From positions 1 through 64,000 of the forward strand of contig NZ_JAHLZE010000007.1 in NCBI RefSeq assembly GCF_020148105.1: 64,000 bases of DNA, given 5' to 3'. Both the position numbers and the translations under genes were made by a program. Origin of the DNA: Methanobrevibacter sp. TMH8. GTDB lineage: Archaea > Methanobacteriota > Methanobacteria > Methanobacteriales > Methanobacteriaceae. Shown here piece after piece: positions 45,665-56,102 of this stretch (the first letter of the stretch is position 1; every line of letters starts with the position of its first letter). Below the pieces are notes generated by a model. It saw only the letters and a program-made list of their open reading frames with translations. It was not told where the DNA came from and made no database searches.

Positions 45665-46028
45665 CAATATTATTTAAGTTTTATATATAATAAATTTAAT
45701 TATGTTTAATGATATTTAATAGATAATTAATAATACTTAATGATATTAGTTATAAATATTTATAAATGGTTATAAAAGGTTATGTTAGTGATTTTTGATT
45801 TTTAAATATTTTATAAAAAAGATTAAGTTATTTAATAATATAATACTTTAAAATTTATATGAATATCAAAAAAGAAAACAAAATATACATTAAACATGAT
45901 ATACAAATTTATAATATATATTTAATACTCTAATTCATTAGTAAAATAATATAAAATAATATAAAATATAATATCTAATCTATACAAATTATAATATTAA
46001 AATATATAATATTGAATGAGTGATAATT
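45665..46028. other. AT-rich gap between divergent genes
   Basis: About 360 bases with no gene. Presumably it carries the two divergent promoters. Confidence 0.4.
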
Positions 46029-46529
46029 ATGGAAACTAAAAGAAAGATATTCTTTGTAATAATTGTTATTATTATAGCTATTATTGTAGCTGGAGTAATA
46101 AGTCTTAATTATGGAAATAAAATCACGAAAAATCTAAATGGGACTGATTTTACAGTGCCAACTAATGCTGGAAATAATTCATATAATATAATAAAAAATA
46201 ATGATTCAGCAATTACAGTAACAGACGAAACAGTTATCAATGGAGAAACAAAATCCAATAAATCTTTAGTTATTCATACAACAAGTTCATATGATAATGC
46301 ACTTGCAGCAGCTAGAAATGTATCAAACCAATACAAAGAGAGATCAGGTAAAGCTATACCAAATGAAACTAATAAAACAAAAATAGCCAATGTTACAGTG
46401 ACAAAAATCAAACTAAATTATGGAAATGAAGATTTCTTTTATTATTTCACAAAAGATAACAAAAGTTTCTACATGTTTGGATATCCAGAACAATGGAATA
46501 CTAGCATTATTAAAAGTTTGATTAGTTGA
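46029..46529 (+). CDS. membrane-anchored extracellular protein, PsbP-like
   Basis: From ATG 46029 the 166-residue product has one N-terminal membrane segment (about 5-27) and an exterior domain with a FTVPTNAGNNSYN start, a central helix (SYDNALAAARNVSNQYKERSG) and a FYMFGYPEQWNTSIIKSLI end. It is rich in N-glycosylation-like NxS/T sites. It looks like the exterior domains of the proteins at 37540 and 48068. Function unknown. ATG is chosen over GTG 46020, which overlaps GAGTGAT. Confidence 0.65.
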   Translation: METKRKIFFVIIVIIIAIIVAGVISLNYGNKITKNLNGTDFTVPTNAGNNSYNIIKNNDSAITVTDETVINGETKSNKSLVIHTTSSYDNALAAARNVSNQYKERSGKAIPNETNKTKIANVTVTKIKLNYGNEDFFYYFTKDNKSFYMFGYPEQWNTSIIKSLIS

Positions 46530-47417
46530 ATTAAATAATTTATAAAAAATTTATAAATAAAATTACAAAAATTCGATTTTTTAATTTACTTTATTCTTAT
46601 ATTTTTTCTTATATTTTTCTTTTTTTCTATTTTTCTTACATTCATTTTGTTTATTTATGAGTATTAGTTCATAATTAATTTAAAAAGCTTTAAAAAGCTT
46701 CATTTGATTTTATATTATTTTATATTATTAATTTATTTCTTATCAGATAAATTAAAATTATAAAAATTTTTCATTTATTTTTAAGCATAATTCCATTATT
46801 TATTCATATCAAAATTTAATAATATTCACTATTCTGAATTATCTATTTCAATTGTATATTAATTATATACTATTAATTATATTTGATTAAAATAAGAAAT
46901 TATCAGTGATTATCCTTTTAATTCCATATTATTTAAATATTAGATATTAACATAGTATATTCATATTTTAAAAATTATTAATCTTTGTTGAAATATAAAG
47001 ACAAATAATATACATATATTCACCAACCTTCAATATTATATATCAATCAGCCATATTATGTATAAAATACTATACATTATTAAAATAAATGAAAAATTAA
47101 ATGTAAAGCTGAAACAAAAAATAAAAAAATATATAATATTAAATTTTATATTTAATTATTAAGAAAAAATATATTAAATATGATTATAATATTAATTATT
47201 ATTAAAATATAAAACAGTTATATTTTCAAAATGAATTTTAAATAATGTTATTTATAGAAAAAATTTTAATATATTATTTATATCATTAATATAATATCAT
47301 TAATAAAATAATATAATGTAATATAAATATAATTAATATAAGGTATAATATATTTAATTATTCATGAAAACATTTCTATAGAAAACAAAAAATAACTAAC
47401 AAAGTTGGATTTTATCT
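46530..47417. other. 888-base gene-free AT-rich stretch
   Basis: Homopolymer- and repeat-rich DNA: T-tracts near 46590-46650, then AAAGCTTTAAAAAGCTT direct repeats near 46680-46700. I see no frame, RNA gene or clear regulatory palindrome. Confidence 0.5.
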
Positions 47418-47684
47418 ATGAATAGTATTGTAAGATATGTGAGAAAGGAAATGGGCATAAATCAAAAAGATTTAGCTAAAATGGCGGGAGTCACTAGACA
47501 AACTATAAGTGCGATAGAAAAAGGAAAATATAATCCATCACTACTTCTAGCTTACAAATTATCAAGAATTCTTGAATGTTCTAAAATCGAGGAACTTTTC
47601 CTCTTAGAAGAAAAACACGTTTTCAATGAAGGTGAACTTGCAGAAATGAAGAAAAAATATATTAAAAAACCAAAAAATAAATGA
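47418..47684 (+). CDS. small XRE-family HTH regulator
   Basis: The 88-residue protein is almost all helix-turn-helix: VRYVRKEMGINQKDLAKMAG, then VTRQTISAIEKGKYNPSLLLAYKLSRI, with the C-terminal IEELFLLEEK. It belongs to the short Xre group with a typical NPSL/LAYKLS ending found in bacteria and archaea. It binds DNA as a dimer; targets are unknown. There is no ribosome site right before the ATG, so it may be leaderless. It stands alone in AT-rich DNA. Confidence 0.88.
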   Translation: MNSIVRYVRKEMGINQKDLAKMAGVTRQTISAIEKGKYNPSLLLAYKLSRILECSKIEELFLLEEKHVFNEGELAEMKKKYIKKPKNK

Positions 47685-48067
47685 AATTAAAAGATTTTTA
47701 CAGATATTAAAATACTGAAAAATTTATTAAAATATTCTTTTTAAAATATTAAATTTATACTATAAATGGTATAACACTATTCATCTTTTTTCTCTATTAT
47801 TTATTTATCATAATTTTTACTCACAGGATACTTTATCAATATTAAAAATAATTTTAATTTTTAAAACACAAATATTGATATTTATTTAATCATATCATTA
47901 AAAATATTCTTATTGATTATTTATAACTGGTTTTTTTATCATTTAAATAAATGATAATCTTCCATAAATAGTGAAATATTTTCTTTATAATTAGCATAAT
48001 TATTTTTTAAAATAATATAAAAACAAAAATCTAAATAGAATAAAAAATAAAATAAATATAGATTAAT
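47685..48067. other. AT-rich gap
   Basis: About 380 bases with no gene. T-rich runs after the regulator may stop transcription. Confidence 0.4.
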
Positions 48068-48706
48068 ATGGATAAATCGATTATATTAATAATAATTTTG
48101 TGTATATTAGCTGTATTTGTAGCTACTGTAAACACTCAACCAATTTATATTACATTAAATGATATAAAAACAACTATTGAGGGAGAAACAAACAAAGAAC
48201 CAATAGTTAATCTCACAAATAATAATACACAAAATATAACAAATAATAATAATAATAACCAAAATAACAATATAAACAATCTTATCTTTAATGACAATAA
48301 AAAAACAACAGACAAAATTAAAATTTATAATAAAAGTGGAATTTACTTCCAATATCCTAGTTATTGGAACTATGATCAATTTAAGAAATTAATTAGTTTA
48401 TTTAAAAAAGAATATATTAGTAGGTGGGATGATGGAATAATTTTTTACATTTCAGACTATCCTATTAATGAAGAGTTAAAAATACAACAAGAAACAGAAA
48501 GATACAAACATCCCAAAAATATAACTGTTGACAATAAAAAAGCTTTCTCATTAAGCACAACAAAAGCTGATTATTGGCAATACTTAATATTAGTACAAAA
48601 AAACCAATCAAAAACCTACGTCATCACATTTTATTGTGATCAAGAACTTAAAAAACAAGATAAAGTACTTTTTGATGAAATATTGTCCACTATGAAGTTA
48701 AATTAA
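48068..48706 (+). CDS. membrane-anchored extracellular protein, PsbP-like
   Basis: The 212-residue protein has an N-terminal membrane segment (5-23), an Asn-rich linker (about 45-80) and an exterior domain beginning YNKSGIYFQYPSYWNYDQF, with ISRWDDGIIFYISDYP and VITFYCDQELKKQDKVLFDE before the final STMKLN. The F-x-Y-P-x-x-W start and closing helix are typical of PsbP/DUF1795-like domains. No enzyme motif is seen. It is probably held at the cell surface. It points toward the ChlI/ChlD genes and is convergent with them. Confidence 0.65.
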   Translation: MDKSIILIIILCILAVFVATVNTQPIYITLNDIKTTIEGETNKEPIVNLTNNNTQNITNNNNNNQNNNINNLIFNDNKKTTDKIKIYNKSGIYFQYPSYWNYDQFKKLISLFKKEYISRWDDGIIFYISDYPINEELKIQQETERYKHPKNITVDNKKAFSLSTTKADYWQYLILVQKNQSKTYVITFYCDQELKKQDKVLFDEILSTMKLN

Positions 48707-48810
48707 AAAATATAGATTAATAAAATAAAGAATTGAATACTGTTAATACAACTAGAAAAAATAAAAAAATAAAAAATAGAAAAAATGAAAAATGAATAAT
48801 AACAATTAAC

Positions 48811-51168
48811 TCATAAAATTTTACGTTCATATGTTAATATCTTATCAATAGCTATACTCGGATTATAAACATCTTCTAAATCATAATAACGACCATTAGC
48901 TAAAAAAGCTAACTCCATATTTATATTTCTACCATGTTTATGTTTTTTCTCAAAATCAATGATAACAGTATAAATATCATTTTCAGCTAACTCTTCTCCA
49001 ACAGCTAAAACATCATTAACAGGACTTCCAGTACTTTTTTTAATATAACTATCTTTTAAACCAACATTAGGCATCCCATCAGAAAGTAAAATTAGCATTG
49101 GAATAAATTCTCCTTTTCTTTTTTCAGTTTTCAATATTTCAAGAGCTTTTTCTAAGCCTGATGCCATAGGAGTAGTTCCACCTACAGTAATCTTATCTAA
49201 TTTATCTAGGAAAGAATTAGGACGTTTTGTATTTGGAATAATAATTTCAGAATCTTTACCTTTGAATCCTATAACTGATAGTTTGTCACGATTCCTATTT
49301 ATGTTCTTAATGATTCTATCTAAAATAGCTCGGATTTTATTAACTTTCTTTTCACCAAGCATAGATCCACTCATATCTACTACAATAGCTACACTAGCTC
49401 TTGCTTTGTGTTTTCTAACCTTTTCACGAATATCTTGATTTTTAATATTGATTTTTAAACCATTTGAGTTATTTGAATTATTTGAAACTTCTAAATTATC
49501 TTTAGTTTTAAAATCAGTATTATTATCTTTCTTTTTAAAACGCATTGCAGCAGCTCTGAGAGTAGCATCAACAGCTATATCTGAAGAAGATACTTTTTGA
49601 GAATATTTACTTTTAATATATTTTCCTTTTTCGCTCTTTGAATCAACTCGACTTCCATAGAATTTTTCTTTTTCACGACCTTCCATTACAAGCATTTTAC
49701 GAATATCTTTCTCAAGATCTTCCATATCAAACTCATTTATTTCCTTTTCAGAGTCATTTTCATTATAATCCACTTGATATTCATCATCAGATGTTTCAGA
49801 ATCATTTACTTCCCCTTGAAGTTGATTATCATTCCCATAATCATTATTTTCATTCTCATCTTCATCTTCAAAATCATCTAATTCATCATCATTAATTTGA
49901 TTATCTTCACTTGATTCATTATTTTCATTATCAATATTTGTATTATCTTCATTATCAGTATTATTTTCATCTTGATCATAATTACTTTCATCAGGATTAT
50001 CATCATAACTTTGATTATCACCAAATTCACCAGAATCTTCAGAATTTGAGGAATTATCAGAATCATCTAATTGATCTTGATTTTCTTCATCAAAATTAGA
50101 ATCATCATTATAATCTTCTTGATCTTGATTTTCTTCATCAAAATTATTTTCTTGGTTCATTTCATTTTGAGCTTGTTGAATTTGATTATTGATTTGTTCA
50201 TTATCACATTGATTTATTTCCCCTAAAACAAGTAGAATCGCCTCTTTTAAATCTTCCATCTGAACTTTCCAATTTCCTTTAAAAGCAGCTATTGTTTTTG
50301 CAGTTTTTAAAATAGCTATATCACTCCTATGACCTTCAGCCCCGAGATTTCTAACTATTCTAGCTATTATTTCAATATAATCATCCGTAATCCCAACTGT
50401 TGGAAGAAGTTTTCTCCCATCTATAATCTTTTTTTGTAATTTCTCCTCTTGATTCTTATATTTAGCTATAAAAACTTTTGGATTTTTTTCATACTCATCA
50501 ATACGTTTAATTATTTCTATTCTTTCTTCAATATCTGTAATTCCATTAACTGAAATTTTTAAACCAATTCTATCAGATAATTGTCCACGGAGTTCACCTT
50601 CTTCAGGGTTCATTGTTCCAACAAGAATAAAGCGAGACGGATGAGAAATTGAAATCCCTTCCCTTTCAACAGTATTTACTCCAAATGCAGCAGCATCCAA
50701 TAAAATATCAACAAGATTATCATCAAGAAGATTTATCTCATCAATATAAAGAATATTTCCATTAGCTTGACCAAGTAAACCAGGTTCAAATGCTTTTTTT
50801 CCTTCATTCAATGCTTTTTCAATATCAAGAGAACCTACAACTCTATCTTCAGTAGCACCAAGAGGAAGTTCAATTACTTTCATTGGTTTTTTGATAAGTT
50901 TAACCTCATCACCTTTATTTTTGCCATAAAATTCATAAAGCTTAAATTCATAATAGCTATCTAAATCAGAGTTAAATATATCCCCTTCTACAACTTCAAT
51001 CTCAGGAAGAAGATTAGCTAAGGCTCTAACTCCCGTAGTTTTACCAGTACCACGATCACCCTTAATCAAAACTCCACCGATTGAAGGATTTATGGCATTT
51101 AAAATAAGAGCTTTTTTAATCTTTTCTTGACCAACAATAGCTGTAAAAGGAAAAATATTTTTTTTCAT
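48811..51168 (-). CDS. fused ChlI-ChlD-type AAA+/VWA chelatase protein
   Basis: The product of 785 residues joins an AAA+ ATPase (about 1-330; Walker [10 protein letters not shown], Walker [43 protein letters not shown]) to a long acidic Asn/Asp/Glu linker (about 335-500) and a VWA domain with the MIDAS motif VDMSGSM and [16 protein letters not shown]. This is the D-type subunit of magnesium or cobalt chelatases, also used with CobN-like proteins. No CobN-type catalytic subunit is in the window, so the metal is unknown. ATG 51168 is taken because the tandem copy starts at the same residue ([14 protein letters not shown]). It stands downstream of the split copy on the same strand. Confidence 0.9.
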   Translation of the reverse strand: MKKNIFPFTAIVGQEKIKKALILNAINPSIGGVLIKGDRGTGKTTGVRALANLLPEIEVVEGDIFNSDLDSYYEFKLYEFYGKNKGDEVKLIKKPMKVIELPLGATEDRVVGSLDIEKALNEGKKAFEPGLLGQANGNILYIDEINLLDDNLVDILLDAAAFGVNTVEREGISISHPSRFILVGTMNPEEGELRGQLSDRIGLKISVNGITDIEERIEIIKRIDEYEKNPKVFIAKYKNQEEKLQKKIIDGRKLLPTVGITDDYIEIIARIVRNLGAEGHRSDIAILKTAKTIAAFKGNWKVQMEDLKEAILLVLGEINQCDNEQINNQIQQAQNEMNQENNFDEENQDQEDYNDDSNFDEENQDQLDDSDNSSNSEDSGEFGDNQSYDDNPDESNYDQDENNTDNEDNTNIDNENNESSEDNQINDDELDDFEDEDENENNDYGNDNQLQGEVNDSETSDDEYQVDYNENDSEKEINEFDMEDLEKDIRKMLVMEGREKEKFYGSRVDSKSEKGKYIKSKYSQKVSSSDIAVDATLRAAAMRFKKKDNNTDFKTKDNLEVSNNSNNSNGLKINIKNQDIREKVRKHKARASVAIVVDMSGSMLGEKKVNKIRAILDRIIKNINRNRDKLSVIGFKGKDSEIIIPNTKRPNSFLDKLDKITVGGTTPMASGLEKALEILKTEKRKGEFIPMLILLSDGMPNVGLKDSYIKKSTGSPVNDVLAVGEELAENDIYTVIIDFEKKHKHGRNINMELAFLANGRYYDLEDVYNPSIAIDKILTYERKIL

Positions 51169-51243
51169 GGAAATCAATCACAATAAATCACAATAAATAA
51201 TAAATCTAATATTAAAAATAAAAGTATCAAAAATCATTAAGTA

Positions 51244-52317
51244 TTAAATATTCTCACGTTCATAGTTTAAAATGTTTTCAAGAACCATATCAGACAAATC
51301 ACTTTTAAAAGAACCAAATTTAAGTGATTCTTTATCAATAGGTTCATCTTCAAATATATCCTCAGCTAATATATCACCTAGTTGTTCTAGATCATAGAAT
51401 CTGCCACTAGTTACAAAGGCTAACTCTTTATTCACACTACGTCCTTTATTTTTTTCTTTTTCAAAATTTACAATTACTGTGTGAATATTATACTTAGCTA
51501 TTTCCTCACCAACATCTAAAACATCATTGATGGGGCTGTTCATTAGTTTTTTATTATTATAATTGTTAATAACTCCTAAATTTGCACCATAATCTGTAGC
51601 TAATCCATTATTAAGTTTAGATCTAGCTAAACCTACATTTGTTACCCCATCAGATAAAACCATAATCATTGGAATGTATTCTTCTTTTTTACAATCTTTT
51701 TTTAAAATTTCCAACCCTTTTTCAAGTCCAGCTGCCATCGGAGTAGTCCCTCCTACTGTTATATTATTAAGTTTGTCTAAAAAAGAGCTAGGTCTTTTTG
51801 TATTTGGGATAATAATTTCTGAATCTTTTCCTTTAAATCCTATTACAGCTAATTTATCCTTGTTAATATGAACATTAAGAATAATTTTATGTAATATAGC
51901 TTTAATTCTGTTGAGTTTTTCACTACTAAGCATTGATCCACTCATATCAATAACCAATGCAATAGATAATTTAGCTCCATGTTTTCTTATTTTTTCCCTT
52001 AAATCTTCATTTTTAATGTTTAATGATTTTTTTGATTTATCTAGATTTTTATCAACTTTTAGATGATTCAAATCTAAATTATTAATATTGCTATTGTTAT
52101 TCTTAATATTATTATTAATATTGTTATTATTATTCTCAATATTATTAATATTATTATCTTTAGAAGCATTCCTTAGTGCAGCTGCTCGTAAAGTTGCATC
52201 TATAGCTATATCATCTGATGATTTATTTAAGAATTTACTTTTAACATATTTCCCTTTTTTATTTTTAGAATTAACACTTCTTCCATAGAGTTTTTCTCTT
52301 TTTTCACCTTCAATCAT
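51244..52317 (-). CDS. ChlD-like VWA part of the split chelatase copy
   Basis: The 357-residue frame begins at ATG 52317, which overlaps the stop of the ATPase gene (TAATG). It carries the basic KYVKSKF region, an Asn-rich spacer, and a VWA domain with [25 protein letters not shown] and MVLSDGVTNVGL. The equivalent part of the fused neighbour is continuous. Adding one A to the A7 run just before the start would join the two frames as [10 protein letters not shown], matching [10 protein letters not shown] there. So the part is either made by restart at TAATG, or as a fusion by -1 frameshifting, or the copy is a recent frameshift mutant. Confidence 0.85.
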   Translation of the reverse strand: MIEGEKREKLYGRSVNSKNKKGKYVKSKFLNKSSDDIAIDATLRAAALRNASKDNNINNIENNNNNINNNIKNNNSNINNLDLNHLKVDKNLDKSKKSLNIKNEDLREKIRKHGAKLSIALVIDMSGSMLSSEKLNRIKAILHKIILNVHINKDKLAVIGFKGKDSEIIIPNTKRPSSFLDKLNNITVGGTTPMAAGLEKGLEILKKDCKKEEYIPMIMVLSDGVTNVGLARSKLNNGLATDYGANLGVINNYNNKKLMNSPINDVLDVGEEIAKYNIHTVIVNFEKEKNKGRSVNKELAFVTSGRFYDLEQLGDILAEDIFEDEPIDKESLKFGSFKSDLSDMVLENILNYERENI

Positions 52318-52330
52318 TAATATTTTTTTA
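52317..52330 (-). promoter_or_regulatory. putative -1 frameshift site and overlapping TAATG
   Basis: On the minus strand the ATPase frame ends ATA AAA AAA TAT TAA, with TAA overlapping ATG of the VWA frame. A AAA AAA is a classical -1 slippery heptamer in the right phase. Slipping there continues ATA TTA ATG ATT GAA in the VWA frame. No pseudoknot was modelled. Confidence 0.6.
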
Positions 52331-53669
52331 TATCAAGCTTCCCCTCAATATCAATATCATTGAAATTTTCTATTTTTTCCCCCTGGTTAATTTTTGAATC
52401 AAATTCATCTTTTATTTTAAAATCAGAATCATTTACAAAATCAAGTTTTTTTGATTTATTGTTTCCTAAATCAATTTTCTCAATATCTTCAATATCTTCA
52501 CTATTATTATCATCTATATCAGATTTATTACTTGTTTTTTCCTTATCTAATCCAAAATCTGTATTTTGATTGATATCTTGTAATTTTTTTTGTAATGATT
52601 CTTGTAATTGTTCTTCGATTTTGTTTTGAATACCTTCTAAAGAATCAGAGGAATTTTCTTCATCTCTCTTTTCAATATCTTTTTTAATTTTTTGAATCCT
52701 TTGAGAAAGTAATTTATCATTTCCAAGAACAAGAGAAATAGCTTCTTCAAGATCATTATCATCTACTTTGAGATGATTATTAAATGCAGCAATTGTTTTA
52801 GATGTTTTCAAAATAGATATATCACTTCTATGGCCTTCTGCACCTAATTCAAGAGTTATTCTAGCTATTATCTCCAAAGAAGTAGAATCTATTTCTACAT
52901 TATTTAACAATTTTTGAGCTTCAATAATTCTATTTTGAAGTTCTTTTTGTTCATCATCAAATTTAGCTATGAAAGAAGCAGGATCCATTTCAAATTCTTC
53001 TCTTCTTTTCATAATAAGAATCCTATCATCAATATTCCCAATTCCCTCAACTTCTATTTCAAGCCCAATCCTATCAGATAGCTGTCCACGGAGTTCACCT
53101 TCTTCAGGATTCATTGTTCCAACAAGAATAAAACGGGACGGGTGAGAAATCGAAATCCCTTCTCTTTCAATAGTATTTACTCCAAATGCAGCTGCATCCA
53201 ACAAAATATCAACAAGATTATCATCCAGAAGATTTATTTCATCGATATAAAGGATATTACGATTAGTTTGAGCAAGTAAACCTGGTTCAAGAGCTTTTAT
53301 CCCTTCTTTAAGTGCTTTTTCAATATCAAGAGAACCTACAACTCTGTCTTCAGTAGCACCAAGAGGAAGTTCAACAACACTCATCGGTTTTTTAATAATA
53401 AGAATATCATCATCAGCTGATTTGTCATTAACCTTATAAAGTTCAAATTCACGATAGCTATCCTCATCACAATTAAAAGAACATCCCTCAACAACTTCAA
53501 TCTCTGGAAGAAGATTAGCTAAAGCTCTAACAGCCGTAGTTTTACCAGTACCACGATCACCTTTAATCAAAACCCCTCCAATTGAAGGATTTATGGCATT
53601 TAAAATAAGAGCTTTTTTAATTTTCTCTTGTCCAACAATAGCTGTAAATGGAAAAATATTTTTTTTCAT
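52317..53669 (-). CDS. ChlI-like AAA+ ATPase part of the split chelatase copy
   Basis: The 450-residue protein is nearly identical at the start to the fused neighbour (ATPase: [37 protein letters not shown]), then diverges in a Lys/Asp-rich linker (about 340-450), ending LDIKKY. Alone it would be an I-type motor subunit; with the VWA part, D-type. GAGGTATAATC precedes the ATG. It arose with the fused gene by tandem duplication. The high similarity of the ATPase ends at DNA level suggests recent duplication or gene conversion there, while linkers and VWA parts have drifted. Confidence 0.88.
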   Translation of the reverse strand: MKKNIFPFTAIVGQEKIKKALILNAINPSIGGVLIKGDRGTGKTTAVRALANLLPEIEVVEGCSFNCDEDSYREFELYKVNDKSADDDILIIKKPMSVVELPLGATEDRVVGSLDIEKALKEGIKALEPGLLAQTNRNILYIDEINLLDDNLVDILLDAAAFGVNTIEREGISISHPSRFILVGTMNPEEGELRGQLSDRIGLEIEVEGIGNIDDRILIMKRREEFEMDPASFIAKFDDEQKELQNRIIEAQKLLNNVEIDSTSLEIIARITLELGAEGHRSDISILKTSKTIAAFNNHLKVDDNDLEEAISLVLGNDKLLSQRIQKIKKDIEKRDEENSSDSLEGIQNKIEEQLQESLQKKLQDINQNTDFGLDKEKTSNKSDIDDNNSEDIEDIEKIDLGNNKSKKLDFVNDSDFKIKDEFDSKINQGEKIENFNDIDIEGKLDIKKY

Positions 53670-53957
53670 GATTATACCTCAATTAGTTTCATATATCAAT
53701 TTAGCAAACCCATACTATAATCTTCAATATAAAATTCATTCATAATATTATTAATGCTTATATAGTTATACATTAGTTTTTTATAATATATTTATTTTAT
53801 TATATACAAATAAAAATATGAAAAATAAAAAATAAAGAATGAAATAAATATTTTTAAAATATAAATTTTAAAATACAATTTTAAGATATAATTTTAAGAA
53901 AAAATATTTAAAAATGAAGCTTTAAGATATAATTTTAAAATATAATCTTAATAAAAA

Positions 53958-54788
53958 TCAGCTAAAATGACTTTTTAATATTTTATGAGAACCTTCTTCT
54001 TCAGCATTTAAACCAGCTTTATATATTTCATCAAAGCCTTTACGTAAATCACCAAGATCATATGTGTATCTTGCAAGGTCACTTAATGTCTTCTCAGATA
54101 CTGCACCTTCATATAAACCTATGTGGCATCTTTCAGATAAAATATTATATATCTCATTATAATTATAATTTGGAAAATTAACATTAATCCCATTAAAGAC
54201 AGTTTGAACATTTCTATCTAGAAACAAAACCACTTCATCATTAGTAACTGAAAAAACAGTAATTTTAGCATTCTTATCACTTTCAGAAGCTCTTAAAAGA
54301 TTATATAAAACATTATTAAGATCCCTATCTGATTTTGCAGAATTGATATCATCTAAAGCAACTAGCAGAATAATATTTCTTCGAACAATTTCTTTTATTA
54401 TATTGTTGAGAATAGTAAAGGTTGATAACCCATCTACACGCCTTTTTTTATTGAATAATTTCTCATAAATCTTTAAATAAATCTGATATTGAGATTTATA
54501 ATTTTTACAATTCACATGAACTGTTTTAACATGATGATATCTCTTTTCTACTTGAGAAAAAATATAATTAATTGTTAAAGTTTTACCCGTCCCATAAGAT
54601 CCATTAAGAATCATATGATAAGGGCGCTTATGTTGATCTAAATTATCTTTAAGATTATATAATATTTTATCAATTTGATTTTTTCGATAATCTACAACTT
54701 CAGGAATATATTCAATAGTAAAAACCTCTTTTTCTCTAAAAATGGTCTGTGTTTCTTCTATACTATCCCATAATGTTTTTTGATTCAT
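53958..54788 (-). CDS. short Orc1/Cdc6-like AAA+ ATPase lacking the winged helix
   Basis: The protein (276 residues from ATG 54788) has the Orc1/Cdc6 layout: REKEVFTIEYIPEVVDYRKNQ, Walker A NGSYGTGKTLT, Walker B ILLVALDDIN, and the sensor region TVFSVTNDEVVLFLD. It ends after the lid domain (DLARYTYDLGDLRKGFDEIY), so the C-terminal winged-helix DNA-binding domain, about 100 residues in normal archaeal initiators, is absent. It may act in replication control without binding origins by itself, or be a decayed initiator. No origin-like repeats were recognised around it. Confidence 0.82.
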   Translation of the reverse strand: MNQKTLWDSIEETQTIFREKEVFTIEYIPEVVDYRKNQIDKILYNLKDNLDQHKRPYHMILNGSYGTGKTLTINYIFSQVEKRYHHVKTVHVNCKNYKSQYQIYLKIYEKLFNKKRRVDGLSTFTILNNIIKEIVRRNIILLVALDDINSAKSDRDLNNVLYNLLRASESDKNAKITVFSVTNDEVVLFLDRNVQTVFNGINVNFPNYNYNEIYNILSERCHIGLYEGAVSEKTLSDLARYTYDLGDLRKGFDEIYKAGLNAEEEGSHKILKSHFS

Positions 54789-55026
54789 GTATAACAATAT
54801 GAAAAATTTAATATTTAATGAGTTTCGAAGAGTATATGAAAAGTAATAGTATTAAATTTACATGAATATAGTAATCATAAACGATTATCATAAATTTTAT
54901 AAAAAAATAAATAGAAAAATGAAAAATTTAAATCAAAAAATAAAAAAGAATAAAAAAAGAATAAGAAAAAAATAAATATTAGGAACAATATATAATATAC
55001 CATATTTAATAAAAAAAGGTGATTTT

Positions 55027-55182
55027 ATGTGTACTGTTGGAGGACCAATGGCAGATGTTAAACTGAAAAATCTCAAAACTAAAAGATACCGTTGTTTAGA
55101 TTGCGGTAATGAGTTTAAAGGATTAGGTAAAAGAGTAGTTTGTCCATCATGCCAAAGCGATAATGTTGAATGTTTAGAATAA
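55027..55182 (+). CDS. small zinc-ribbon protein, 51 residues
   Basis: MCTVGGPMADVKLKNLKTKR is followed by CLDCGNEFKGLGKRVVCPSC, giving C23-x2-C26 and C39-x2-C42, a compact zinc ribbon. GGTGAT lies 6 bases ahead of the ATG, and ATG 55048 is an alternative start. It resembles many small archaeal zinc-ribbon proteins of unknown role. Confidence 0.75.
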   Translation: MCTVGGPMADVKLKNLKTKRYRCLDCGNEFKGLGKRVVCPSCQSDNVECLE

Positions 55183-55417
55183 ACTTATCAAATTTTTAAT
55201 TTTTCAACTTTTATTTCAACTTTTAATTATTTTATATAATTTATTTTATTGAATCAAATTTTAATTTAATAATTAAGTTAAATTAAGTTAATATAGTTAA
55301 ATTAATTAAATATTAATATAATTAAGCTAATATTATTAAATTAATATTATTAAACTAATGTTTAATCTAATGTTTAAGCTAATTATAGAAATATAGTTTC
55401 ATAAGAGGAATTTAACA
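55183..55417. other. AT-rich gap with repeated TTAATATTATTAAA-like units
   Basis: Simple repeats of AAATTAATATTATTAAA-like units and no gene. GAGG just before 55418 is the ribosome site of the next gene. Confidence 0.4.
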
Positions 55418-55882
55418 TTGAAAACTGAAATTAATCTTAAACCAAGTGAAATATTATTTTTAATTGGAGATACTGGAACTGTTGGAGTTGTAAAGGTAGC
55501 TAATAATCAGATGCTTTTTATAGGAACTCCTGAAAAAGAAGAAATTGTTATGTATCTTGAAAAAGATGATTTAATAGCAGTATCAGCTTTTGGAACTGGA
55601 GAAAAATATGAAAAAGCAATTAAAGCTCTTGTATATCTTACACGTGAAATGGAATCTCCAATAATTGTTCTTCCAAAAGATCATCCAAGTTCAAAAAGGC
55701 TGAAAACAGTCCTTTCTATTGGAGAATCAGTTCAACTTGACTGTAATATAACTCCTGGAACCCATCCTGAACAAGATATTTTGTGTTCTTGTGATAGTTT
55801 ATCAGGGTTAAAATTAGACAAAACAGAGAATGGATTAGCTATTAATAGAGAGATTGAAAATTATAAAATTGAATCATTGTAA
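55418..55882 (+). CDS. conserved-type hypothetical protein, 154 residues
   Basis: A soluble protein that I cannot assign. It has an N-terminal beta-rich part (SEILFLIGDTGTVGVVKVAN), a helical middle (EKYEKAIKALVYLTREMESP), and a short motif GTHPEQDILCSCDSLSGL near the end with a C-S-C pair that may bind a metal. TTG start with AGAGGAA ahead. The even composition argues for a real gene. It is followed by the DUF116 gene in the same direction. Methanogen-specific, I suspect, without proof. Confidence 0.7.
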   Translation: MKTEINLKPSEILFLIGDTGTVGVVKVANNQMLFIGTPEKEEIVMYLEKDDLIAVSAFGTGEKYEKAIKALVYLTREMESPIIVLPKDHPSSKRLKTVLSIGESVQLDCNITPGTHPEQDILCSCDSLSGLKLDKTENGLAINREIENYKIESL

Positions 55883-56102
55883 CTATAAATTCTCAATAAT
55901 ACTATTTTTAATAATATAAATAAAAATAAATTAATTTATTAATTATAATATAAAACAAGGTATTATAAAAATCATAATACCTATATAAACAAAATAACTC
56001 TATAAAAATATATAAAAAATAATATAGTTATACTTATTATTTAAGAATAACATATTAGAAAAATACAATTTAATTGTAAAAATAAAAAATGTGTGTAATA
56101 TA

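Noticed and set aside
49638-50099. His/Tyr-rich plus-strand frames inside the fused chelatase gene
   Set aside because: Antisense of the acidic Asn/Asp/Glu linker. The composition is explained by that.
53600-55030. Replication origin next to the Orc1/Cdc6-like gene
   Set aside because: No origin-recognition-box-like inverted repeats were found, and the protein lacks the DNA-binding domain.
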